64,000 nucleotides of DNA from JALHVH01 sp963773685 (GCA_963773685.1 CAVZBY010000005.1:1-64000); one strand, 5' to 3'; positions 26,295 to 35,608 are shown, counted from the stretch's first letter. Notes: generated by a model from the sequence alone, not told the origin. Numbers and translations: made by a program.

Positions 26295-28206
26295 ATGAAC
26301 GATACTTATCGCGTCGGGAAGGGAACGACGGTCGCCGCGGCGATCTCCGGGCTGAACCTCGGCCGGAAGCCGGTCGCGGCAAGGATCGGCGACCGGCTCG
26401 TCGACCTCACCGTCCCGCTCGACGCCGACGCGGAGGTCGCCCTCGTCTTCCCGGGATCGCCCGAAGCCCTCGAGATCCTGCGCCACAGCGCCGCCCACCT
26501 CCTGGCCCACGCCGTCCTCGAGCTCTATCCTGAGGCCAAGACCGGCATCGGGCCCGCGGTGGAGAACGGCTTCTACTACGACTTCCTGCGGGAGTGCCCG
26601 TTCACGCCCGAGGACCTCGAGGCCATCGAGAAGAAGATGAAGGCAACCGTCGAAGCGGACATGCCCGTCAGCCGCCGCGTCCTGGACAAGGAAGAGGCCG
26701 TCCGCCTCTTCGAGGCCCGGGGCCAGCAGCTCAAGGTCGAGCTCATCCGGGAGAAGGGCGACGCGAAGGTCACCGTTTACGAGCAGGGGGGCTTCGCGGA
26801 TTTCTGCCTCGGCCCCCACGTCCCGTCGACCGGCTTCCTCCGGCAGGTAAAGCTTCTTTCCGTGTCCGGGGCCTACTGGAAGGGCGACGAGAAGGGCCAA
26901 CAGCTCCAGCGCATCTACGGCACCGCCTTCTTCACCAAGAAGGACCTCGACGAATACCTGACCATGATCGAGGAGGCCAAGAAGCGCGACCACCGGAGGC
27001 TCGGCCAGGAGCTCGACCTTTTCAGCACCGCCGAGGACCTCGGCGGCGGCCTCATCCTCTGGCATCCCAAGGGCGGCCGGATCCGGGCCGTCATCGAGCA
27101 GTACTGGCGCGAGCGGCACTGGGACGGCGGCTACGAGATCCTCTACACCCCCCATATCGGGCGCGAATGCCTCTGGCAGACCTCGGGGCACCTCGGCTTC
27201 TACAAGGACAGCATGTACGCGCCGATGCCCATCGACGAGCAGAACTATTACCTGAAGCCGATGAACTGCCCGTTCCACATCATGGTCTACAAGTCTCGGA
27301 TGCGGTCGTACCGGGACCTGCCCCTGCGCTGGGCCGAGCTGGGGACCGTGTACCGCTACGAGCGGAGCGGGACCCTCCACGGACTGCTCCGCGTCCGGGG
27401 ATTCACCCAGGACGACGCCCACATCATCTGCACCCCCGGCCAGATCGAGGACGAGATCCTCCGGGTCCTGGACTTCTCCATCTCCATCCTGGCGGCCTTC
27501 GGGTTCACGGACAACAAGATCGAGCTCTCCGTGCGCGACCCGAAGAATCCGGGCAAGTACGCCGGGAGCGAGGAGATGTGGGTCCAGGCCGAGGCCGCCC
27601 TGGTCAAGGCCCTCAACGCCCGGGGCCTTCCCTTACGAGCGGATGGAGGGCGAAGCCGTCTTCTACGGCCCGAAGATCGACATCAAGATCAAAGACGCCA
27701 TCGGCCGCTTCTGGCAGTGCACGACCATCCAGTTCGACTTCAACATGTCGGCCCGGTTCGACATGACCTACGTCGGCGAGGACGGGCAGGCCCATCGGCC
27801 GTACATGGTCCACCGGGCCCTTCTCGGGTCCCTGGAGCGGTTCTTCGGGATCCTCATCGAGCATTACCGCGGGGCTTTCCCCTTGTGGCTGGCCCCCGTC
27901 CAGGCGATCGTCCTGCCGATCGCCGACCGTCACGAGGCGTACGCCCTCGATCTCGAACGGAAGCTCAAGGCGGGCGGCCTCCGCGCGACCGTCGATCTCT
28001 CGAGGGAGAAGGTCAACCGGAAGATCCGCGATGCCGAGGTGCAGAAGATCCCTCTCATCCTCGTCGTCGGGGACAAGGAGGCGGCCGCCGGGACGGTCTC
28101 CCTCCGCGTCCATGGGGCCGGCGACCGGGGCGCGATCGGCGTGTCCGAGCTCCTGGCCAAGGCCGGGGAGCTCGTCCGGAATAGGTCTCTGGTTGTCAAT
28201 CTTTAG
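26295..28206 (+). CDS. thrS: threonine--tRNA ligase (one frame break)
   Basis: Charges tRNA-Thr. The N-terminal TGS-like segment (about 1-60) is degenerate. The editing domain has HSAAHLLAHAV and the YDF segment. The class II catalytic core has YKDSMYAPM, the NCPFHIMVYKS zinc/active-site region with Cys, and RYERSGTLHGLLRVRGFTQDDAHI. The frame breaks at 27633-27634: CCCTTACGAG has one T too many for the expected PYERMEGEAVFYGPKIDIK. The sequence then continues intact through the motif III area (HRALLGSLERFFGILIEHY) and the anticodon-binding domain to 28206. With one base removed the protein is about 636 aa, normal for ThrRS. It heads the translation operon. Confidence 0.94.
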
Positions 28207-28218
28207 AGGAGGACCCAC

Positions 28219-28851
28219 ATTTTTAGACGTCAACCTTTCCATCCCGTGAGCGCGAAGGCCAAGCCGCACCGGATCAACGAGATGATCCAGGCCAGGGAGA
28301 TCCGAGTCATCGACGACGAGAAGAAGCCGTTGGGGGTCCTGACCACCCTCCAGGCCCTGGCCATAGCCAGGGAGCGGGGCCTGGACCTGGTCGAGATCGC
28401 TCCCCAGGCGGCGCCGCCGGTCTGCCGGATCACGGATTACGGAAAGTTGCTATACGAGCTCCACAAGAAGGAGCACGAGGCCCGCAAGCACCAGAAGCAG
28501 GTCCAGATCAAGGAGATCAAGTTCCGGCCGAAGATCAGCGGGCACGATTACGAGTTCAAGATGAAGCACATCCGCCGCTTCCTCGAGGACGGCGACAAGG
28601 TCAAGGTGACGGTCATGCTCAGGGGACGGGAGAAGCAGAAGCCCGAGCTCGGGATCGCGGTCCTCGACAAGGTCCTCGGGGCCATCCAGGGGCTCGGCGC
28701 CCGGGACGGGGACATCCGGAGACAGGACTGGTCCGTGTCGGCGCTCGTCGTCCCGGCGAAAACAGGAGGAAAAGATGCCAAAATTAAAAACCCACAAGGG
28801 AGCCCAAAAGAGATTCAAGGTCACGGCGAAAAAGAAAATCCTGCACAGTAA
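28219..28851 (+). CDS. infC: translation initiation factor IF-3, AUU start
   Basis: IF-3 keeps ribosomal subunits apart and proofreads start codons. The N-domain shows HRINEMIQAREIRVIDDE and the C-domain KEIKFRPKISGHDYEFKMKHIRRFLEDGDKVKV. The best start is ATT at 28219: GAGGAGG (28206-28212) is 6 nt upstream and the frame is open, whereas the first GTG at 28246 is 33 nt from any ribosome site. An AUU start is the known basis of IF-3 autoregulation. The 210-aa product carries a C-terminal extension of about 25 aa after SVSALVVPAK that overlaps rpmI by 77 nt. This is unusual, and a sequence error near the end is possible. Confidence 0.93.
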   Translation: MFRRQPFHPVSAKAKPHRINEMIQAREIRVIDDEKKPLGVLTTLQALAIARERGLDLVEIAPQAAPPVCRITDYGKLLYELHKKEHEARKHQKQVQIKEIKFRPKISGHDYEFKMKHIRRFLEDGDKVKVTVMLRGREKQKPELGIAVLDKVLGAIQGLGARDGDIRRQDWSVSALVVPAKTGGKDAKIKNPQGSPKEIQGHGEKENPAQ

Positions 28852-28975
28852 GGCCAACAAGAGCCACATCCTGACGAAGAAATCTTCCAAGAGGAAGCGC
28901 CATCTGGGGAAGAAGGCCGTCGCCAGCCCCGCGGACATGAAGTCCCTCAGGAAGATGCTCCCGTACGAGGCCTGA
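28775..28975 (+). CDS. rpmI: 50S ribosomal protein L35
   Basis: A 66-aa, very basic protein with the usual L35 pattern: N-terminal MPKLKTHKGAQKRF, KSHILTKKS in the middle, and a C-terminus containing MLPYEA. It has a strong AGGAGG 6 nt before the ATG. It lies between infC and rplT, as in many bacteria. The 5' end is inside the 3' extension of the infC frame, so translation of the two is probably coupled. Confidence 0.96.
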   Translation: MPKLKTHKGAQKRFKVTAKKKILHSKANKSHILTKKSSKRKRHLGKKAVASPADMKSLRKMLPYEA

Positions 28976-29014
28976 GGCCGGCCGCCGGGAGAGCCCAAAC
29001 ACAAGGAGCACACG

Positions 29015-29371
29015 ATGCCTAGAGCCAAGAGAGGAACGAAGAGGAAGGATAAGAGGACCAAGGTCCTCGAGCGCGCGAAGGGTTACTGGGGCGCCAAAGG
29101 CCACAATTATAGGACCGCCAAAGAGGCGGTGGAGAAGTCCCTCCAGTACGCCTATCGGGACCGCCGTGCCAAAAAGCGCGAGTTCCGGACCCTGTGGATC
29201 ATCCGGGTCAAGGCGGGCGCCATGGCCAACGGGATCACCTACAGCCGGTTCATCCAGGGTCTGAAGAAGCTCAATATCGAGCTCGACCGCAAGATCCTGG
29301 CCGAACTGGCCGTCCGCGCTCCCGAGACCTTCGCCGCCGTCGCCGCGAAGGCGCGGGAAGCCCTGGCCTGA
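29015..29371 (+). CDS. rplT: 50S ribosomal protein L20
   Basis: 118-aa ribosomal protein that initiates large-subunit assembly. Motifs: the basic N-terminus MPRAKRGTKRKDKRTK, KGYWGAKGHNYRTAKEAVEKS, and YSRFIQGLKKLNIELDRKILAELA. Length and order are standard. The ribosome site is AAGGAG. In many bacteria L20 represses this operon by binding upstream mRNA; no such site was identified here. Confidence 0.97.
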   Translation: MPRAKRGTKRKDKRTKVLERAKGYWGAKGHNYRTAKEAVEKSLQYAYRDRRAKKREFRTLWIIRVKAGAMANGITYSRFIQGLKKLNIELDRKILAELAVRAPETFAAVAAKAREALA

Positions 29372-29379
29372 CCCGGGCG

Positions 29380-30417
29380 ATGACGCGCCTCAAGGCCCGG
29401 ATCGAGGAATTCACCCGAAAGCTCGGGGAGGAGTCCGCCCGCGTCCGGGACGCCCGGGGCCTGGCGGACCTCCGGAACGAGTTCCTCGGCCGCAAGAAGG
29501 GCTGCCTCGCCTCCCTGTTCGAGGAGATGAAGGGCCTCCCCGCCGCGGAAAAGCGGGAGGCCGGCGGGCTCATCAACGCGTTCAAGGAGCGCGCCCAGGA
29601 GGCGATCGCCGCCCTGGAGGCGAAGCTCGCCGCCGCGCCCTCGGGGCCGGGCCGGGAGATCGACCTGACCCTGCCGGGCCGCCGCCCCTACGCGGGCGCG
29701 CCGCACCCGGTCGTCCTCTTCCAACAGGAGATCGAATCCATCTTCACCGGCATGGGCTTCGCCATCGAGGAAGGGCCCGAGATCGAGACGGATTACTACA
29801 ACTTCGAGGCCCTCAATTTCCCGCCCCATCATCCGGCCCGCGACAGCTGGGACACGCTCTACGTGGCCGACAAGGTCGTCCTCCGGACGCATACCTCGCC
29901 GGTCCAGATCCGGGTCATGGAGAAGCGCAAGCCGCCCATCCGGATCATCATCCCCGGCAAGGTCTATCGCCGGGAGACGACGGACCCGACCCATCTCCCG
30001 ATGTTCTACCAGGTCGAGGGGCTCGTCGTCGACGAGGGCATCACCTTCGCCCACCTCAAGGGGACCCTGGAGCATTTCATCCGGGCCCTGTTCGGAGAGA
30101 AGCTCAAGGTCCGCTTCCGGCCGAGCTTCTTCCCCTTCACCGAGCCCTCGGCCGAGGTGGATATCGAGTGCTTCGTCTGCGGGCACAAGGACCCGGCCTG
30201 CCGCGTCTGCGGCGGGACCGGCTGGAAGGAGATCCTGGGGGCGGGCATGGTGGACCCCCAGGTCTTCAAGAACGTCAACATCGACCCCGAAAGGTATTCC
30301 GGCTGGGCGTTCGGCCTGGGGATCGACCGGACGGCCATGCTGTCCTACCAGATCCCCGAGATGCGCTTCTTCTACGAGAACGACCTCCGGTTCCTCAGGC
30401 AGTTCAACCTCAAATGA
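29380..30417 (+). CDS. pheS: phenylalanine--tRNA ligase alpha subunit
   Basis: Catalytic alpha chain, 345 aa. The N-terminal coiled coil (about 1-90) binds tRNA. The class II core has the motif FPPHHPARDSWDTLYV, TSPVQIRVMEKRKPP, GKVYRRETTDPTHLPMFYQVEG and FFPFTEPSAEVDI. The end, GIDRTAMLSYQIPEMRFFYENDLRFLRQF, is the class II motif 3. The ATG at 29380 follows the rplT stop by 8 nt. The stop overlaps pheT in ATGA (30414-30417). Confidence 0.96.
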   Translation: MTRLKARIEEFTRKLGEESARVRDARGLADLRNEFLGRKKGCLASLFEEMKGLPAAEKREAGGLINAFKERAQEAIAALEAKLAAAPSGPGREIDLTLPGRRPYAGAPHPVVLFQQEIESIFTGMGFAIEEGPEIETDYYNFEALNFPPHHPARDSWDTLYVADKVVLRTHTSPVQIRVMEKRKPPIRIIIPGKVYRRETTDPTHLPMFYQVEGLVVDEGITFAHLKGTLEHFIRALFGEKLKVRFRPSFFPFTEPSAEVDIECFVCGHKDPACRVCGGTGWKEILGAGMVDPQVFKNVNIDPERYSGWAFGLGIDRTAMLSYQIPEMRFFYENDLRFLRQFNLK

Positions 30418-32480
30418 AGATCAGTCTGGATTGGCTCAACGAATACGTGAAGGTGGACCTCCCCCTTCCCGAGCTCCTCGAGCGGCTGACGATGATCGGG
30501 CTCGTCTGCGAGAAGGCGGAGGAGGCCGGGGCGGACCGTGTCCTCGAGGTCGAGACCTACGCCAACCGGCCCGACACGCTGGGCCATCTCGGGATCGCCC
30601 GCGAGGTCGCGGCGATGACCGGCGCCCGGCTCATCGAGCCGAAGTGGCCGGTCGTCGAGCTCGAGGAGCGGACGGCCGACCTCACCGACGTCCAGGTGCT
30701 CGACGAGGCCCTCTGCCCGCGCTATTGCGGCCTCCTTGTCCGCGGCGTGGTCGTCGGGCCCTCCCCCGACTGGCTCCGGACGAGGATCGAGGCCATGGGC
30801 CTGCGGACGGTCAACAACGTCGTCGACGTGACGAACTACGTCCTCTTCGCGACCGGACAGCCCATCCACGCGTTCGATTTCCGGAAGCTCGCCGGCGGCC
30901 GGATCGTCGTCCGCCGGGCCAAGAAAGGGGAGAAGCTGACGAGCCTCGACGGCGGCGTCATCGAGCTCGCCCCGGAGATGCTGGTCATCGCCGACGTCGA
31001 GAAGCCCGTCGCCCTGGCCGGCGTCATGGGCGGCGAGGAGACCGGCGTCACCGAAACGACCGTCGACGTCTTCATCGAGAGCGCCTGCTTCGACCCCGTA
31101 TCGGTCCGGCTGACCGCCAAGAAGGCGGGGTTATCGACCGACGCTTCCTATCGTTTCGAGCGGGGGACCGACGTGGCCTTCCCGCCCGAGGCGGCCCAGA
31201 TGGCGGCCTCGCTTCTCGGCCGGTTCGGCGGCAAATCGTCCTGCGGCCTCATCGACGTCTATCCGAAGCCCCGCAAGCCCAAGTCCGTCATCCTCCGCCA
31301 TCGCCGCATCACCGACCTGCTCGGCGTCGAGGTCCCGGCGGATTTCGTCCCGAGCCTCCTGGCCGACCTCGGGTTCCGCGTCGAGGAGAGCCAGAAGGGC
31401 ACGTGGATCGCCGAGGTCCCTTCCTTCCGGGTGGACATCGAAAGGGAGGCGGACCTCATCGAAGAGGTCGCCCGCTTCTACGGGTACGACCGGATCCCGT
31501 CGGAGCCGACTCCCTTCCGCTCCTTCGAGCCGCCGGCCAACCGGAGGCGGGAGCGCGTCCAGAAGCTCCGCCAGGTCCTTCTTCACCACGGGTTCGACGA
31601 GGTCATCAACTTCAGCTTTTCGGACCCGGAGAAGGAGGCCGCCCTGGGGAGCGGCCGCGAGCCCGTCGCCCTGCTCAATCCCCTCTCGGCCCGGTCCGCG
31701 ACGATGCGGACGACCCTGATGATGGGCCTCCTCGAGAACGCCGCCCGGAACCTCAACCGGGGCCTCGAAGGCGTCCGCCTCTTCGAAGCGGGCGCGGTCT
31801 ATTTCCGGCGCGAGGAGTCTTATTGCGAACAGCTCTCGCTCGGGCTCCTCGCCGCGGGGCAGACGGGCGCGCCCTATTGGCAGTCCCGGACGGAACCGAC
31901 GGACTTCTTCGTCCTCAAGGGCGCGATCGAGTCGGTCATGACCGCCCTGCGCTACGAGCCGTTCTCCTTCAAGGAGACCAAGCACCCGTTCTTCGAGACC
32001 GGGGCGGCGCTGGCCCTGGTCTACAAGGGCGAGAAGGTCGGCTTCCTCGGGATCCTGCGAAAGGCCCTGACGGACCTGTATTCGGTGGAGGGAACCGTCT
32101 ACGCGGCGGAGATCGACCTGGCCGGGCTCTTGGAGAAACAGCCGAAGCCGTTCGTGTTCGCGCCTGTCCCCAAGTTCCCCGGCGTCGTCCGCGACCTGTC
32201 GTTCCTCGTGGACCGGAAGCTCGCCTGGCGGGACGTCGCCCAGGTCCTCTCCCGGATCGCGGTTCCCATCCTGGAGGGGTTCGATCTCACCGACCGGTTC
32301 TCCGGGCCTTCGGTTCCGGCGGACATGGTCAGCCTGTCCGTCCGTTTCCGGTACAGGAGCGCCCAGCGGACCCTCCTGGCCGAAGAGGTCGACAAGGCCC
32401 AGCAGGAGGTCGTCGGCCACCTGAGGTCCGCCCTGAACGCCACGCTGAGGGAGGGAGGCAAAATTGACAACCGAACTTGA
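30414..32480 (+). CDS. pheT: phenylalanine--tRNA ligase beta subunit, short form
   Basis: Beta chain with the editing domain. At 688 aa it is about 100 residues shorter than the usual 790-800. The sequence goes straight from the N-terminal MKISLDWLNEYV through ERLTMIGLVCE to ETYANRPDTLGHLGIAREVAAMTG, without the EMAP-type tRNA-binding OB domain that normally lies between (about residues 40-150). B3/B4 editing (NNVVDVTNYVLF), B5 (RTTLMMGLLENAARNLNRG follows) and the C-terminal FDX anticodon-binding domain (APVPKFPGVVRDLSFLV) are present. This compact PheT type is known in some bacteria. It overlaps the next gene by 17 nt. Confidence 0.94.
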   Translation: MKISLDWLNEYVKVDLPLPELLERLTMIGLVCEKAEEAGADRVLEVETYANRPDTLGHLGIAREVAAMTGARLIEPKWPVVELEERTADLTDVQVLDEALCPRYCGLLVRGVVVGPSPDWLRTRIEAMGLRTVNNVVDVTNYVLFATGQPIHAFDFRKLAGGRIVVRRAKKGEKLTSLDGGVIELAPEMLVIADVEKPVALAGVMGGEETGVTETTVDVFIESACFDPVSVRLTAKKAGLSTDASYRFERGTDVAFPPEAAQMAASLLGRFGGKSSCGLIDVYPKPRKPKSVILRHRRITDLLGVEVPADFVPSLLADLGFRVEESQKGTWIAEVPSFRVDIEREADLIEEVARFYGYDRIPSEPTPFRSFEPPANRRRERVQKLRQVLLHHGFDEVINFSFSDPEKEAALGSGREPVALLNPLSARSATMRTTLMMGLLENAARNLNRGLEGVRLFEAGAVYFRREESYCEQLSLGLLAAGQTGAPYWQSRTEPTDFFVLKGAIESVMTALRYEPFSFKETKHPFFETGAALALVYKGEKVGFLGILRKALTDLYSVEGTVYAAEIDLAGLLEKQPKPFVFAPVPKFPGVVRDLSFLVDRKLAWRDVAQVLSRIAVPILEGFDLTDRFSGPSVPADMVSLSVRFRYRSAQRTLLAEEVDKAQQEVVGHLRSALNATLREGGKIDNRT

Positions 32481-32724
32481 CCGCATTAAGATACTCGAAG
32501 GGAAGATCTCTCAGGTCGTCGAGTACGTCAACAAGCTCGGCGCCGAGAACGAGAAGCTCCGCCAGCAGCTCAAGGAGTTCAAGACGGAGAAGAAGGAGCT
32601 CGAGGAGCAGGGGAAAAAGGTCGCCCGCCTGGACGAGGAGCTGAAAAGGAGCGAGGGGGAGCGGGAGGCCGTCAAGACGAGGATCGAGGCTCTCATCGGC
32701 CAGATCGACCAACTGGGGATATGA
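32464..32724 (+). CDS. small coiled-coil protein (ZapB-like)
   Basis: An 86-aa protein that is one continuous coiled coil (heptads from ILEGKISQVVEYVNKL to IEALIGQIDQL), with charged e/g positions. Size and immediate coupling to zapA suggest a ZapB-like divisome partner, but there is no diagnostic motif and assignment is positional. It starts at TTG (32464) behind GGGAGG (32452-32457), inside the end of pheT, and overlaps zapA by 4 nt. Confidence 0.7.
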   Translation: MTTELDRIKILEGKISQVVEYVNKLGAENEKLRQQLKEFKTEKKELEEQGKKVARLDEELKRSEGEREAVKTRIEALIGQIDQLGI

Positions 32725-33050
32725 TCGACAAAATCGTCGAGATCGAGATATACGGTCAGCGTTACCGTATACGCGTCAAAGGAGAAGAGGATGAAAAGTA
32801 TATCGGCCACTTGACTTCGTACGTCGATCAGAAGATGCACGAGGTGGCCGTGAAGTCCAAGTCGGCGGACGCGACGAAGATCGCCGTGCTGGCGGCCCTC
32901 AACATCGCCGACGAGCTCTTCCTCGGCCAGAAGCAGCTGGATCAACTGAACGAAGCGATCGGCCACATGGAGACCGAGATGGAAAGTTTGGAGGTTCATC
33001 TTTCGCGAGATGAAAATACATACAAGAGCCTGGGAAAGGTCACATCATGA
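32721..33050 (+). CDS. zapA: cell division protein ZapA
   Basis: 109-aa ZapA, which binds and cross-links FtsZ filaments. The N-terminal globular part has EIEIYGQRYRIRVKGEEDEKYI and HLTSYVDQKMHEVA. The ALNIADELFLGQKQLDQL helix leads into a C-terminal coiled coil. Its start overlaps the coiled-coil gene in ATGA. The gap after it holds a structured sequence that is a good positional match for 6S RNA. Confidence 0.9.
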   Translation: MIDKIVEIEIYGQRYRIRVKGEEDEKYIGHLTSYVDQKMHEVAVKSKSADATKIAVLAALNIADELFLGQKQLDQLNEAIGHMETEMESLEVHLSRDENTYKSLGKVTS

Positions 33051-33190
33051 TCCGGATATTCGAGGCCGCGCCGCCGGGGGGACGTTTCGATTGAGGACCC
33101 CCGGGAGCGCCGCCCGGCGCCCCTCGCGCGAGGGGACATTACGCGCCCTGTAGGCCTTCCCTTTCCTCCCGCATCTCGTCTCCTGTGATC
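33038..33190 (+). ncRNA. ssrS: candidate 6S RNA
   Basis: The about 150-nt gap between zapA and rny is GC-rich and strongly structured. A closing helix pairs GGTCACA (33038-33044) with TGTGATC (33184-33190). Inside are hairpins CCGGGGG/CCCCCGG (about 33073-33103), GCGCC/GGCGC (33108-33121) and the perfect CCCCTCGCGCGAGGGG (33120-33135), flanked by unpaired stretches. 6S RNA commonly lies next to zapA in bacteria. Identification rests on position and hand folding only; the 5' end would overlap the last zapA codons. Confidence 0.4.
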
Positions 33191-33209
33191 ACATAAGGAG
33201 GTGAGCATC

Positions 33210-34775
33210 GTGAACAACGTCATCATCTACGCCGGCGGCGCCCTCATCGTCGCCCTGCTGGCGGCCGTCGTCGTCCTCTCCCTCAAGAAGAAGGACGCCG
33301 CCCGCCGCGTCGCGGAGGTCGAGGAGGAATCGAAACGGATCCTGTCCCGGGCCGCCGAGGACGCCGAGAAGATCAAGCGCGAGGCCGCGATAACGGCCAA
33401 GGAGCGCGACCTCAGCCGGCAGGCCGAGTACGAGCTCCAGACCCGCGAGCAGAGGAAGAAGGTCGCCGAGACGGAGCGGCGCCTCATCAACAAGGAGGAG
33501 AACCTCGAGAGGCGCTTCCAGGCCATCGAGCGGAAGGAGCGGGATTTCTCGCAGAAGGAACAGCGCCTCGAGACCAAGGAAAAGGAGATCGAGGCCCTCG
33601 AGGCCAGGATCGGGGAGGCCCTGAAGAAGGAGATGGCCGAGCTCGAGCGCATCTCCGGCCTGACCCAGGAGGACGCCAAGGGACAGCTCATCCGGAAGAT
33701 CGAGGACGAGGCCCGGATGGAGGCCATCCAGACCGTCCGGCGCATCGAGGAGGAGGCCCGGGAGAAGGCCGCCGTCTCGGCCCGCGAGATCGTCATCCAG
33801 GCCATCCAGCGCTCGGCCGCGGAGCACGTCGTCGAGACGACCGTCTCCGTCGTCGACCTCCCTTCGGACGACATGAAGGGGCGGATCATCGGCCGCGAAG
33901 GCCGGAACATCCGGGCCCTGGAGCAGGCGACCGGCGTCGACATCATCGTCGACGACACGCCGGAAGCCGTCATCCTGTCGAGCTTCGATCCGATCCGGCG
34001 CGAGCTGGCCCGGCTGTCGATCGAGAAGCTCGTCATGGACGGGCGCATCCACCCGGCCCGCATCGAGGACATCGTCGAGAACGTCAAGGCCGACCTCGAG
34101 CAGAAGATCAAGCAGGAGGGCGAGTCCGCCGTCCTCGAGCTCAAGGTCCACAACGTCCACCCCGAGCTGGTCAAGCTCCTGGGCAAGCTCCGCTACCGCA
34201 CGAGCTACGGGCAGAACGTCCTCCAGCACTCCAAGGAGGTCGCCATGCTCGCGGCCCTAATGGCCCGGGAGCTGGGGGCCGACGTCAATGTCTCCCTTCG
34301 GGCGGGGCTCCTTCACGACATCGGCAAGGCCGTGGACAAGGACGTCGAGGGAACGCACACGGAGCTGTCCGTCGAGCTGACGCGGAAGTACGGCGAGAAC
34401 GAGAAGGTCGTTCAGGCCATCGCCTCGCACCACCGCGACGTGGACTTCCCGTCCGTCGAGGCCGTCCTCATCCAGTCCGCGGACACCCTGTCGGCGGCGC
34501 GGCCGGGGGCCCGGCGCGAGCTCCTCGAGACCTACATCGAGCGCCTGCACAAGCTCGAGGAGATCGCCGGCTCGTTCGAGGGCGTTCAGAAGACGTTCGC
34601 CCTGCAGGCCGGGCGGGAGATCCGGATCATCGTCGAGAGCCAGAAGGTCTCCGACGACCGGGCCTCCCTCATCGCCCGCGATATCGCCGCCAAGATCAAG
34701 AACGAGCTGGACTACCCCGGGCAGATCAAGGTCACGGTCATCCGGGAGATGCGAGCGGTGGAATATGCCAGATAG
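33210..34775 (+). CDS. rny: ribonuclease Y
   Basis: Membrane-anchored endoribonuclease that starts mRNA decay. One N-terminal transmembrane helix (NNVIIYAGGALIVALLAAV) is followed by a long coiled coil to about residue 200. A KH domain (GRIIGREGRNIRALEQATGVD) and an HD domain with LLHDIGKAVDKD and ASHHRDVDFPS complete it. The GTG at 33210 is preferred over the in-frame GTG at 33201 because AAGGAGGTG (33195-33203) ends 6 nt before it and would overlap the other. About 521 aa, as usual. The stop overlaps the next gene by 11 nt. Confidence 0.95.
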   Translation: MNNVIIYAGGALIVALLAAVVVLSLKKKDAARRVAEVEEESKRILSRAAEDAEKIKREAAITAKERDLSRQAEYELQTREQRKKVAETERRLINKEENLERRFQAIERKERDFSQKEQRLETKEKEIEALEARIGEALKKEMAELERISGLTQEDAKGQLIRKIEDEARMEAIQTVRRIEEEAREKAAVSAREIVIQAIQRSAAEHVVETTVSVVDLPSDDMKGRIIGREGRNIRALEQATGVDIIVDDTPEAVILSSFDPIRRELARLSIEKLVMDGRIHPARIEDIVENVKADLEQKIKQEGESAVLELKVHNVHPELVKLLGKLRYRTSYGQNVLQHSKEVAMLAALMARELGADVNVSLRAGLLHDIGKAVDKDVEGTHTELSVELTRKYGENEKVVQAIASHHRDVDFPSVEAVLIQSADTLSAARPGARRELLETYIERLHKLEEIAGSFEGVQKTFALQAGREIRIIVESQKVSDDRASLIARDIAAKIKNELDYPGQIKVTVIREMRAVEYAR

Positions 34776-35571
34776 AGCCGGGATCCTCTTCCTCGGGGAC
34801 ATCGTCGGCCATCCCGGCCGGCGGGCCCTGCAGAGGTTCCTGCCCCAGCTCGTCCGGAAATACGCGCCGACGATCGTCATCGCCAACGGCGAGAACGCCG
34901 CGGGGGGCATCGGGATCACGGAAGAGATCGGAAGGGACCTGTTCCTCCAGGTCGACGTCCTGACCTCGGGCAACCACATCTGGGACAAGAAGGAGGCCCT
35001 GCCCTACCTCGAGCGCGAGCCGCGCCTCGTCCGCCCCGCCAACTACCCGGAGGGCAACCCCGGCCGCGGGAGCTACGTGTTCCAGGACGGGGGCGGCATC
35101 AAGATCGGCGTGCTCAACCTTCAGGGCCGGGTCTTCATGGAGGCCATCGACTGCCCCTTCCGGCGGGCGGACATCGCGGTCGACGCCCTGCGGCAGGAGA
35201 CCCCGGTCATCATCGTCGATTTCCACGCCGAGGCGACCTCGGAGAAACAGGCCCTCGGCTGGCACCTCGACGGCCGCGTCTCGGCCGTCATCGGAACCCA
35301 CACCCACGTCCCGACCGCCGACGAGAAGATCCTTCCCGGCGGCACGGCCTATATCACCGACGCCGGCATGGCCGGCGGCTACCGCTCGGTCATCGGCATC
35401 CGGAAGGAGCAGGCCCTGCAGAAGTTCCTGCTGGGCCGGCCGCAGAGGTTCGAGCCGTCCAAGGAAGGCCTCGTGCTCTCGGCGGTCTTCGTCAAGGTCG
35501 ACGCCGGAACGGGCCGCGCCCTGTCCATCAAGAGGGAGATCCTGTTCGAGGAGGACAGCGACGAAGAATAG
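34765..35571 (+). CDS. ymdB: YmdB-type 2',3'-cyclic-nucleotide phosphodiesterase
   Basis: A 268-aa metallophosphoesterase of the TIGR00282/YmdB family. Motifs: FLGDIVGHPGRRAL, ANGENAAGG, TSGNHIWDKKEA, DFHAEATSEK, and GTHTHVPTADE. Homologues cleave cyclic nucleotides and are genetically linked to RNase Y, as here, where it overlaps rny by 11 nt. The C-terminus ends with an acidic tail (EEDSDEE). Reading continues into xseA with almost no gap. Confidence 0.93.
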   Translation: MPDRAGILFLGDIVGHPGRRALQRFLPQLVRKYAPTIVIANGENAAGGIGITEEIGRDLFLQVDVLTSGNHIWDKKEALPYLEREPRLVRPANYPEGNPGRGSYVFQDGGGIKIGVLNLQGRVFMEAIDCPFRRADIAVDALRQETPVIIVDFHAEATSEKQALGWHLDGRVSAVIGTHTHVPTADEKILPGGTAYITDAGMAGGYRSVIGIRKEQALQKFLLGRPQRFEPSKEGLVLSAVFVKVDAGTGRALSIKREILFEEDSDEE

Positions 35572-35608
35572 CCTGGTCAGGCCCGACACGGTCTATTCGG
35601 TCTCGCAG

